Both the position numbers and the translations under genes were made by a program. Below, piece after piece: positions 13,478 to 20,128 of a stretch of 20,128 nucleotides of DNA; positions within the stretch are counted from its first letter, which is position 1, and every line of letters begins with the position of its first letter. This DNA is from an uncultured Verrucomicrobiota bacterium. Its GTDB lineage: Bacteria > Verrucomicrobiota > Verrucomicrobiia > Limisphaerales > JADLHS01. The notes beneath the pieces are model-generated. The model did not search any database and was not told the DNA's origin. It saw only the letters and a list, made by a program, of their open reading frames with translations. Location: NCBI GenBank assembly GCA_937894935.1, contig CALAYC010000107.1, forward strand, positions 1 to 20,128, written 5' to 3'.

Positions 13478-16456
13478 ATGAGTAAAGAATTCATCCGCAT
13501 CGGCGGGGCGCGGGAGCATAATCTGAAGAATCTCACGTTGGAGATTCCGCGCGACAAATTGGTGGTCATTACCGGTCTGAGCGGCAGCGGCAAGTCGTCG
13601 CTCGCGTTTGACACCATTTACGCCGAAGGACAGCGGAAATACGTGGAAAGCCTCTCCGCTTACGCGCGGCAGTTCCTCGATCAAATGCAGAAACCGGAGG
13701 TGGATTATATCGAAGGCTTGTCTCCGGCGATTGCCATTGAACAGCGCACGAGCGGGATGAATCCGCGTTCGACCGTCGCGACGACGACGGAGATTTACGA
13801 TTACCTGCGATTGCTTTACGCGCATGTCGGGCAGGCGCATTGTCCGGACACGGGTGAACCCATCGTGGCGCAGACGACGAGTGATATTGTGGATCGCATT
13901 CTCGCGCTGCCGGAACGGGCGCGGGTGATGTTGCTCGCGCCGGTGGTGAGCAAGCAAAAGGGAGAGTTTCGGGATGTGATTGAGCGATTGCAGCGGGAAG
14001 GATTCGTGCGGGCGCGAGTGGACGGTGAATTGATTGAACTGACCGATCCGAACGTGCGCGTGAAATTGGATGCGAAGCAGACGCACACAATCGAAGCGGT
14101 AGTAGATCGGTTGGTGATTGAAGAAAAGGTGCGGGTGCGATTGCAGGATTCGGTGGAAACCGCCTTGCGATGGGGCAATGGCGTGATGCTGACGTTGCAT
14201 CAGCTTCCGATTGATTCACGTAGCGGGGGACGTTCGTCTGGTCAAACCTCAGGAGCGAGTCAAAGACATGCATCTGTAGCCACAGAGGGAAAGTGGATCG
14301 AAACGTTACACTCCAATCGCATGTATTCGCCGGGGACGGGCAAAAGTTACGAGAAACCGACGCCGAAACATTTTTCATTCAATTCGCCCAGTGGCGCGTG
14401 TCCGGTTTGTCATGGTCTGGGGCAGAAAATGGTTTTCGATGAAGGACTCGTGGTGCCGGATCCGGACAAATCGCTGGAGCAGGGGGCGGTGTTGCCATGG
14501 CGCCGTGGTGGGAAACGGATGATCGTTTATTACAAGGCGATGTTGAAAGCGGTCGCGTCGCATTACGAACAAAGTCTCGAAGCGCCGTATAAGAATTTGT
14601 CGGAAGAATTCAAACGCGTATTGATGCGGGGCTCAGGCGATACGGAAATTACTTTTTATTTTGCTCGTGCGGGAAAGGTGAGCACAGTGAAGCGTCCCTT
14701 TGAAGGCGTGTTGCCGAATCTCGAACGGCTTTACGCCGAGAGTGAAAGTGAATTCACGCGCAATCGCCTGAAAGCTTTCATGAGCCCGCAGTTTTGCGAT
14801 GCGTGTCAGGGCAAGCGATTGCGACCGGAGATTCTCGCAGTGACGCTCGGCGGCCCCGATGCGAACGCGAAGTTCGAAATCCGAAACTCGAATTTGAAAA
14901 TTCCCGGTCTGTCCATCATGGACGTTTGCCTGTTGTCGGTGGCGAAGGCAGATGAATTTTTTGCGGAGCTGAAGCTGACGGAGTTTCAGCAGAAGATCGC
15001 CGGCGAAGTCATTAAAGAAATTCGTGCGCGCCTGGGATTTCTGAAAAATGTCGGGCTCGGCTATCTCACGTTGAATCGCGAAAGCGGATCGCTGTCGGGC
15101 GGTGAAGCGCAACGGATTCGATTGGCGACGCAGATTGGCGCGGGATTGGTCGGCGTGCTGTACATTCTGGACGAGCCGAGCATCGGGTTGCATCAACGCG
15201 ATAATGATCGGCTGCTCGAAACGCTGAAAGGATTGCGTGACCTGGGCAATTCCGTGCTCGTGGTTGAGCATGACGCGGACACGATTCAGGCGGCGGATTA
15301 CATTATTGATCTCGGTCCGGGCGCGGGTGTTCACGGCGGCGAAATCGTCGCGGCGGGCACGGTTGAACAAATCAAAGCGAATAAGCGATCGCTCACAGGA
15401 CGTTATCTTACCGGTGAATTGAATATTCCTGTGCCGAAGGAACGTAAACAGCCGTCGAAAGATCGCGGTTGCATCGAGATTGTTGGCGCGAGCGAGAACA
15501 ATTTGAAAAACGTCAACGCGCGGATTCCTATCGGACTGTTCACGTGCGTGACTGGTGTGAGTGGGTCCGGCAAGAGCACGTTGGTGGATGATACGTTGCG
15601 GCGCGCGTTGATGCGTAAGTTTTACGGGTCGAAAGAAAAACCCGGCGCGCATGTTGAAATCAGGAACTACGAAGGATTGGAAAAAATCGTGGTGATTGAT
15701 CAAACGCCGATCGGACGCACGCCGCGTAGCAATCCGGCAACGTATACCGGGATGTTCAACGCGATTCGGGATTTGTTTGCGAAATTGCCGGCGGCGAAAG
15801 TGCGCGGTTACGAATCGGGTCGGTTCAGTTTCAACGTGAAGGGGGGGCGGTGCGAAAAATGTCAGGGTGATGGGCTCATCAAAATCGAGATGAACTTTCT
15901 GCCGCCGGTGTATGTGACGTGTGAAAACTGCAACGGCAAACGCTACAATCGCGAGACGTTGGAAATCGCCTACAAGGGATTGAATATTTCGGATGTGTTG
16001 AATCTGACGGTGGATGAAGCGGTGAATTTCTTCCGGGCCGTGCCGCAGATTTACGATCCGTGTTTGACGCTTGCAGAAGTGGGGTTGGGTTACATTCGAC
16101 TCGGGCAGAGCGGCACGACGCTAAGCGGTGGTGAAGCGCAACGCATTAAACTGGCGGCGGAGCTGAGTCGCAAACAAACGGGGCGCACACTTTACATTCT
16201 GGATGAGCCGACGACGGGATTGCACTTTCACGATGTGGCGAAGTTGTTGGAGGTGTTGTTCAAATTACGCGCTTCAGGAAACACGTTGCTCGTTATCGAA
16301 CATAATCTTGATGTGATTAAAACGGCGGATTGGGTCATTGATCTGGGGCCGGAAGGTGGCGATGGCGGCGGGCAAATCGTGGTGCAAGGTACGCCGGAAC
16401 AGGTGGTGGCATGTCCGCAGAGTCACACGGGACGATATTTGAAAGCGGTGTTGTGA
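13478..16456 (+). CDS. uvrA: Excinuclease ABC subunit A, UvrA
   Basis: DNA damage recognition ATPase of nucleotide excision repair; dimerises and loads UvrB. The 992 residues are about 50 more than E. coli UvrA. The first ABC module has Walker A GLSGSGKSS (33-41, K39) and signature LSGGEAQRIRLATQIGAG with LYILDEPSIGLHQRD. The second has Walker A GVSGSGKST (693-701, K699), LSGGEAQRIKLAAEL and LYILDEPTTGLH. The C-terminal zinc module is complete: C792, C795, C815, C818. The first zinc module is not: the pair C308/C311 (ACPVCHGLG) is present, but the partner CxxC expected some 20 residues earlier is replaced by LHSNRMYSPGTGKSY. Two in-frame inserts stand out, at about 246-270 (Ser/Gly/Arg-rich) and 465-475 (KFEIRNSNLKI). 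The ATG at 13478 gives the standard N-terminus EFIRIGGAREHNLKN. It stands alone, with divergent transcription upstream. Confidence 0.97.
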   Translation: MSKEFIRIGGAREHNLKNLTLEIPRDKLVVITGLSGSGKSSLAFDTIYAEGQRKYVESLSAYARQFLDQMQKPEVDYIEGLSPAIAIEQRTSGMNPRSTVATTTEIYDYLRLLYAHVGQAHCPDTGEPIVAQTTSDIVDRILALPERARVMLLAPVVSKQKGEFRDVIERLQREGFVRARVDGELIELTDPNVRVKLDAKQTHTIEAVVDRLVIEEKVRVRLQDSVETALRWGNGVMLTLHQLPIDSRSGGRSSGQTSGASQRHASVATEGKWIETLHSNRMYSPGTGKSYEKPTPKHFSFNSPSGACPVCHGLGQKMVFDEGLVVPDPDKSLEQGAVLPWRRGGKRMIVYYKAMLKAVASHYEQSLEAPYKNLSEEFKRVLMRGSGDTEITFYFARAGKVSTVKRPFEGVLPNLERLYAESESEFTRNRLKAFMSPQFCDACQGKRLRPEILAVTLGGPDANAKFEIRNSNLKIPGLSIMDVCLLSVAKADEFFAELKLTEFQQKIAGEVIKEIRARLGFLKNVGLGYLTLNRESGSLSGGEAQRIRLATQIGAGLVGVLYILDEPSIGLHQRDNDRLLETLKGLRDLGNSVLVVEHDADTIQAADYIIDLGPGAGVHGGEIVAAGTVEQIKANKRSLTGRYLTGELNIPVPKERKQPSKDRGCIEIVGASENNLKNVNARIPIGLFTCVTGVSGSGKSTLVDDTLRRALMRKFYGSKEKPGAHVEIRNYEGLEKIVVIDQTPIGRTPRSNPATYTGMFNAIRDLFAKLPAAKVRGYESGRFSFNVKGGRCEKCQGDGLIKIEMNFLPPVYVTCENCNGKRYNRETLEIAYKGLNISDVLNLTVDEAVNFFRAVPQIYDPCLTLAEVGLGYIRLGQSGTTLSGGEAQRIKLAAELSRKQTGRTLYILDEPTTGLHFHDVAKLLEVLFKLRASGNTLLVIEHNLDVIKTADWVIDLGPEGGDGGGQIVVQGTPEQVVACPQSHTGRYLKAVL
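14870..14902 (+). repeat. Candidate short interspersed repeat inserted in frame in uvrA
   Basis: The 33 bases have a loose 7-8 base periodicity around TCGAAAT, CCGAAAC, TCGAATT and TGAAAAT, unlike the GC-rich codon use around it. They encode KFEIRNSNLKI at residues 465-475, between CDACQGKRLRPE...LGG and the next conserved block, where UvrA proteins usually have no such segment. Units of the type AAATTCGAAATCCGAA are, to my recollection, frequent between genes in Verrucomicrobia and Planctomycetes. Only one copy occurs in this window, so the repeat status is unproven. Confidence 0.35.
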
Positions 16457-16638
16457 AGCGCGAAACTTAGGTCGCCAAGTTCTGGAGAAACACCGAATTT
16501 CAAAAACAACCGTTTGCGCGCGGATTCGCTTATGACCTTGGCGATAAGATTTTCTTTGCGGCTTGAGAGTTGGTCTGCGATTGCCGGGAGGTATTTCATT
16601 CTTCCGCGCGGATGGTGGCTCGGATAGAGTTTTTTGCG

Positions 16639-19287
16639 ATGACGAAGCTGCGATTCATTCTGTTGCTCCTGTTGCTGGCGCTGGCCGGCGGACGGGTGGA
16701 CGCGGCGTTGTCTGGTGCTGAAAAGAAAGCGTTCGAAGGACCTCAGGCATCGTTCCGGTTCGGCGTGTGGGATCGGGCGGAGAAAGAATTGACGGAGTTC
16801 ATACGCATGTATCCGGAGTCGGAACGAATCCTGGACGCGGTGCTTTGGCTTGCACAGGCACAACATCAGCAAGGCAAATACGCTGCGGCTGAGCAGTTGT
16901 TACAGAGTCGCCTCGAGCAGGCGGGCGAGAAAGCGGATGAATTCTGGTATTGGTTGGCGCAGGCGCAATTCGCGGCGACCAATTATACGGCGGCGGTAAC
17001 GAGTTTCGGCAAACTGGCGCGAGATTTTCCCGCATCGCCATTCCGGCTCGAAGCTGCGGTCAGTGAAGCCGCGGCGTTAGGGAAGCTGGGACGCTGGAAT
17101 GAAGTCGTGGAAACGTTGCAACGTGAGGACGGCGCATTTCGATTGAGTCAGGTGCAAGCGGTGGCAGGGAACGAATGGTTGGCGCGAGGTTTCCTGCTGT
17201 TGGCTGAGGCGCAATTGACGCAAAAAGATTACGCGGCAGCGGAGACGGCGTTGCGATCGGTCGGGGAAAAACTTTCGCCGAATCTGGATTGGCAACGACG
17301 GCATTTGTTGAGTCGCACGTTGGCGGAGAGCGGTCGGCTGGATGAGGCCGTGCGAGAGACGGCGGAATTGATTGAAGTCGCCAAAGGCACGGACCGCTGG
17401 GAAGCGGTTTCGGACAGCGTCGTGTTTCACGCGGAGTTGCTGGAGAAAGTGGGACGCTGGGCAGATGCCATTCGCGCGTGGCAGTTGAATTTTACCAATG
17501 CACCGGTGGCGCGACAGCGGGAAGCGCTGATGAAAGCGACGGCGTTGGCGATTCAGCAGGATCGCACGGCGGAAGCGTTGACGACGCTGGAGAAATTTGT
17601 GCGTGAGTTCACCAACGCGCCGGCGGCCGATGTGGCGTGGTTGACCTTAGGCGAGTTGCGACTCAAGCAACATGTGCGCGAAGGAGCAACGAATCGCGTC
17701 GAGAACGCGAGCACCAATCGCCTGACAATGGCGATGGAGCATTTCCAACGGGTGTTGAAGAATTATCCTGGCAGCGCGTTTGTGGGGAATGCGCAATTGA
17801 ATCTGGGTTGGTGTTTTTGGGTTCAGGACAAGTGGACTGAAAGCGAGGCGGCGTTTACGGCGGCGATGAATCTGTTGCCAGTGTCGAAAGACCGCGTGGT
17901 GGCGCAATTGAAATTGGCTGACGCGCAGTTTGTGCAGGCGAATTATCCGGCGGCGTTGGAGAATTATCAGGCCGTGTTACTGGCGCTTAACAACTGGCCG
18001 GATGTGAAATCGGTTTTGCGCACGCCGGCGGCGTATCAGGCTTTGCGAGCCAGTCTCGCGTTGAATAACGCCGCAGGCGCTGAGCAGGCGATGAATATCA
18101 TTCTGGCAGGTGACGCGCCGAGCGATGAAGCAGTCGGGAGTATTTTGTTGGTGGCACAATCGTATCTCGATACGCAACAAGCGGCTTTGGCGCAAAAATG
18201 GTTTGATGATTTCATTGTGCGTTTTCCGAGTTCGACGTTGCGACCGGAAGTGGAAGTTCTCGTCGCGCAACTCCAGGAAGAACAAGGCGAATGGACGGCG
18301 GCAGCCGCTGCGTACGACGAGTGGCTGGAGCAATATCCGACGCATCGTCTGCGACCACAGGTGGAATTTCAACGGGCTTTGACGGCGGCGAGTCTCGGAC
18401 AGGAAACCAATGCGTTGCAACGGCTGACAAATTTTGTTGCGCAGTATCGACAACATGAACTGGCGCCACGCGCGCAATGGTGGGTGGCGGAGTGGAATTT
18501 TCAACAAGGACATTTTCAGGCGGCGGAAATCGGCTTCAAGGAGTTGATCAACAATTGGCCGCAGTCTGATTTGGCGAACGAGGCGCGGCTCATGGCCGGG
18601 CGCGCAGCGCTCGGGCGTTCAGGTTATGACGATGCGATCGAGCATTTTCAGACGTTGGTAAACGACACGAATTGTCCAACGCGTTTGTGGATTCGGGCAA
18701 TGACGGCGTACGGCGGCACACTGCAACGCAAACCGCCGCCCGGCACAAACAAGTTGGAGAATATTGAGCGCGCGTTGCTGATTTATCGCAACGTGGTGAA
18801 TCGTCATCGTACAAACGCCTTAGTTGCGGCGGTGTGGGGGGAGATCGGAAATTGTGCGTTCACGCTTTCGGATTTTCCGGCCGCGATAGAGGCGTATCAG
18901 ACGGCGGCAAATTTCACCAATGCGAATCTGGGCGTGCGTTGTCGGGCGAAAGTGGGTTGGGCGGAAGTTTTGGAGAAACAGGCGCAACAACTTCAAGGCG
19001 ACGAGCGGATGAAACTATTGGCTGAAGCACGCAATCATCTGCTGGATGTTTATCTCGGCAAACTTGGCGACGTGGAGGATGTGTTCTGGAAGAAAAAGGC
19101 GGGACAGGAAGCGGCGTGGTTATCGGAAGTATTGCGGGAGTGGCCGCAAGCGGTGGAAATTTATCGCGACATGTTGCAGCAGAATCTGCTGCCACGGAGC
19201 TATCTTGAAGGCAAAATTGGTAACGCGCTCGATAATGCGCGCCGCCAACAGCAGGCCAGCGGTGGCGCGCCGGGAACAAAGATTTGA
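16639..19287 (+). CDS. Secreted or periplasmic TPR-repeat protein, 882 aa
   Basis: The exact function is unknown. A signal peptide is visible at about 1-22 (KLRFILLLLLLALAGG, then VDA before the probable cleavage site). The rest is almost entirely helical tetratricopeptide-type repeats, seen as recurring patterns such as AVLWLAQAQHQQGKYAAAEQ, YWLAQAQFAATNYTAA, LNLGWCFWVQDKWTESEAAF and FTLSDFPAAIEAYQTAANF. Stretches of the type FPxSxxxxEA between repeats resemble BamD/YbgF-like outer-membrane TPR proteins. No enzymatic domain is recognised. The frame is open from a TTG at 16570, but the ATG at 16639 puts the signal peptide at the N-terminus and is preferred; there is no strong Shine-Dalgarno. 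erpA follows after 39 bases and may be co-transcribed. A role as a scaffold in envelope assembly or polymer export is possible but not shown by the sequence. Confidence 0.8.
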   Translation: MTKLRFILLLLLLALAGGRVDAALSGAEKKAFEGPQASFRFGVWDRAEKELTEFIRMYPESERILDAVLWLAQAQHQQGKYAAAEQLLQSRLEQAGEKADEFWYWLAQAQFAATNYTAAVTSFGKLARDFPASPFRLEAAVSEAAALGKLGRWNEVVETLQREDGAFRLSQVQAVAGNEWLARGFLLLAEAQLTQKDYAAAETALRSVGEKLSPNLDWQRRHLLSRTLAESGRLDEAVRETAELIEVAKGTDRWEAVSDSVVFHAELLEKVGRWADAIRAWQLNFTNAPVARQREALMKATALAIQQDRTAEALTTLEKFVREFTNAPAADVAWLTLGELRLKQHVREGATNRVENASTNRLTMAMEHFQRVLKNYPGSAFVGNAQLNLGWCFWVQDKWTESEAAFTAAMNLLPVSKDRVVAQLKLADAQFVQANYPAALENYQAVLLALNNWPDVKSVLRTPAAYQALRASLALNNAAGAEQAMNIILAGDAPSDEAVGSILLVAQSYLDTQQAALAQKWFDDFIVRFPSSTLRPEVEVLVAQLQEEQGEWTAAAAAYDEWLEQYPTHRLRPQVEFQRALTAASLGQETNALQRLTNFVAQYRQHELAPRAQWWVAEWNFQQGHFQAAEIGFKELINNWPQSDLANEARLMAGRAALGRSGYDDAIEHFQTLVNDTNCPTRLWIRAMTAYGGTLQRKPPPGTNKLENIERALLIYRNVVNRHRTNALVAAVWGEIGNCAFTLSDFPAAIEAYQTAANFTNANLGVRCRAKVGWAEVLEKQAQQLQGDERMKLLAEARNHLLDVYLGKLGDVEDVFWKKKAGQEAAWLSEVLREWPQAVEIYRDMLQQNLLPRSYLEGKIGNALDNARRQQQASGGAPGTKI

Positions 19288-19326
19288 CACACTCGCGGAG
19301 CAGCGTAGTGTCGAGAAGGAATTAGG

Positions 19327-19674
19327 ATGAGCCACACCATTACAGCAGAAAATTTGATCACATTGACGCCGGATGCGGTGACGGAATTACGAACAATGCT
19401 GACTCAGCCGGAGAACGCGGGAAAATACTTTCGCGTCTATGTGGAACAAGGCGGTTGTTCCGGGATGCAGTATGGAATGGTTTTTGATGAACAACGCGAC
19501 GGCGATGTAATTGGTGAGCAGGATGGCGTGACGGTATTAGTGGATAGTTTCAGCGCGAAGTATCTGCGCGGGACGCAGGTGGATTTTAGTGACGCCCTGA
19601 CCGGGGGCGGGTTCAAAATTTCCAATCCCAACGCCAAACAGAGCTGCGGCTGCGGGAAATCCTTTCAGACCTGA
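19327..19674 (+). CDS. erpA: A-type iron-sulfur cluster carrier (ErpA/IscA/HesB family)
   Basis: Delivers Fe-S clusters to apoproteins in the cytoplasm. The 115 residues have the three invariant cysteines of the family: C44 in EQGGCSGMQYGM, and C107 and C109 in the C-terminal SCGCGKSF. The segment VDFSDALTGGGFKISNPNA precedes the last pair, as in ErpA and IscA. The ATG at 19327 is supported by GAAGGA at 19315-19320. No iscS, iscU or suf genes lie alongside, so it probably acts as a stand-alone ErpA-type carrier rather than an operon-bound IscA or SufA; that distinction is inference. The gene follows the TPR gene by 39 bases and ends at a strong terminator. Confidence 0.92.
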   Translation: MSHTITAENLITLTPDAVTELRTMLTQPENAGKYFRVYVEQGGCSGMQYGMVFDEQRDGDVIGEQDGVTVLVDSFSAKYLRGTQVDFSDALTGGGFKISNPNAKQSCGCGKSFQT

Positions 19675-19691
19675 CTGGTAAAACGGTCAGG
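19670..19691 (+). other. Hairpin overlapping the erpA stop codon
   Basis: CCTGACTG pairs with CGGTCAGG (one G-T wobble) around a 6-base loop. It spans the TGA of erpA and lies just ahead of the terminator stem. It may stabilise the 3' end of the mRNA or assist termination. Confidence 0.45.
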
Positions 19692-19701
19692 CCGAACCAA
19701 C

Positions 19702-19730
19702 ACCGCCCCGTGCGACGCGGGGCGGTTTTT
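19702..19730 (+). terminator. Rho-independent terminator after erpA
   Basis: A perfect 9-base-pair GC-rich stem (ACCGCCCCG at 19702-19710 with CGGGGCGGT at 19718-19726) encloses a 7-base loop and runs into TTTTT at 19726-19730. The T-run lies only on the plus-strand side, so it acts on erpA transcripts. The minus-strand side has no T-run for the convergent receiver gene. Confidence 0.9.
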
Positions 19731-19741
19731 CTTGAGCGGGC

Positions 19742-19766
19742 TTAGACGCGTAGTTTTAGACGCGTA
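19742..19766. repeat. 11-bp duplication at the 3' end of the receiver gene
   Basis: TTAGACGCGTA occurs at 19742-19752 and 19756-19766. The second copy contains the last codons and stop (TAA at 19758-19756) of the minus-strand receiver gene; the first lies just past the stop. Each copy includes the palindrome ACGCGT. It looks like a short tandem duplication. Confidence 0.7.
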
Positions 19767-20128
19767 ACAAGGCGCAGTCTTCGCGGTCCGATTTTCGTTC
19801 CAACGACGTCTTGATGGCATTCAGGAGCGCGCGGGGATCGAATGGTTTCGCAAGGAAATTGACTCCCGGCGCGAGCGTGGCCGGCAAATCATCGCGCAAC
19901 GTTTCTGAACCGTAACCGCTGACGTAGATGATTTGCAGATCGGGATCGCGTTCTTGCAATAGTTGTGCAAGGCGACCGCCGCTCATGCCGCTGGGCAACA
20001 CCATATCCGTTACTACCACGGTAATTTTGCGGGTGGCTTCGCTCCACAATTGCAATGCTATTTGCGCGTCAGCCGCTTCATAAACGCGGAAGCCGCCGCG
20101 TTCGAGAGTGGCGCGAGCCAGTTCACGG
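19756..20128 (-). CDS. Response-regulator receiver domain, C-terminal end of a longer protein, cut by right window edge
   Basis: The minus-strand frame is open from the right edge (first whole codon at 20127) to the TAA at 19758-19756, giving 123 residues without a proper start. They form most of a CheY-like receiver: ATLERGGFRVYEAADAQIAL (helix 1 to strand 2), VVVTDMVLPSGMSG with the phosphoacceptor Asp in TDMVLP, IIYVSGYG with the switch Ser, and FLAKPF with the conserved Lys. The DMVLP...MSG and SGYG wording is typical of receivers fused to the C-terminus of hybrid sensor histidine kinases, so such a kinase probably extends to the right; a stand-alone regulator starting just past the edge is possible. 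A TTG at 20055 lies inside the domain and is not a start. The gene converges on erpA. Confidence 0.88.
   Translation of the reverse strand, partial: RELARATLERGGFRVYEAADAQIALQLWSEATRKITVVVTDMVLPSGMSGGRLAQLLQERDPDLQIIYVSGYGSETLRDDLPATLAPGVNFLAKPFDPRALLNAIKTSLERKSDREDCALLRV

Noticed and set aside
16472..16544. 8-bp inverted repeat TCGCCAAG / CTTGGCGA after uvrA as a terminator
   Set aside because: The 57-base loop and lack of an adjacent T-run make intrinsic termination unlikely.
16570..16638. TTG start adding 23 residues to the TPR protein
   Set aside because: It would bury the signal peptide; the ATG at 16639 places it correctly.

Overview
The window reads as chromosomal DNA of a Gram-negative bacterium, most likely a member of the Verrucomicrobiota (Pedosphaerales/Limisphaerales-like) or a close relative in the Planctomycetes-Verrucomicrobia-Chlamydiae group. 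That placement is inference. It rests on the style of the type II secretion genes, the large envelope TPR protein, weak Shine-Dalgarno sequences and a Cas12b-like nuclease of the kind reported from that part of the tree. No rRNA or tRNA gene is present to settle it.

Layout. (1) Positions 1-2535, minus strand: one uninterrupted reading frame of 845 codons running off the left edge. It reads as the N-terminal part of a CRISPR type V-B effector (Cas12b/C2c1-like) up to and just past the RuvC-I motif. The rest of the nuclease, any cas1/cas2/cas4 genes and the array would lie beyond the left edge; none is visible here. (2) 2536-3149: a 614-base divergent intergenic region, G-rich on the plus strand, with no array and no convincing gene. 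(3) 3150-9381, plus strand: a type II secretion / type IV pilus-like operon, GspE ATPase, a 32-codon small ORF that exactly fills the gap, a GspL-like protein, a GspM/PilO-like protein and a GspD secretin, joined by ATGA overlaps or 1-base gaps. (4) 9465-10433, plus: an ApbE-family FMN transferase without a signal peptide. (5) 13297-10439, minus: a tightly packed four-gene operon, DUF554 membrane protein, OHCU decarboxylase, 5-hydroxyisourate hydrolase and allantoate amidohydrolase. These are uric-acid/allantoin breakdown steps; uricase and allantoinase are not in the window. (6) 13478-16456, plus: uvrA with a half-lost first zinc module and two in-frame inserts. (7) 16639-19287, plus: a secreted 882-residue TPR protein. 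(8) 19327-19674, plus: an ErpA-type iron-sulfur carrier followed by a strong intrinsic terminator. (9) 19756-20128, minus: the C-terminal receiver domain of a protein that starts beyond the right edge.

How the parts fit. The secretion operon supplies the motor ATPase, the inner-membrane platform and the outer-membrane channel; pseudopilins, GspF and the prepilin peptidase must be encoded elsewhere. The purine operon converts 5-hydroxyisourate to OHCU, OHCU to S-allantoin and, after an allantoinase step encoded elsewhere, allantoate to ureidoglycine and ammonia. uvrA, the TPR gene and erpA look like ordinary core genes. The Cas12b-like gene is the main accessory feature and the most interesting one: its RuvC-I aspartate lies about 200 residues later than in the well-studied Alicyclobacillus enzyme.
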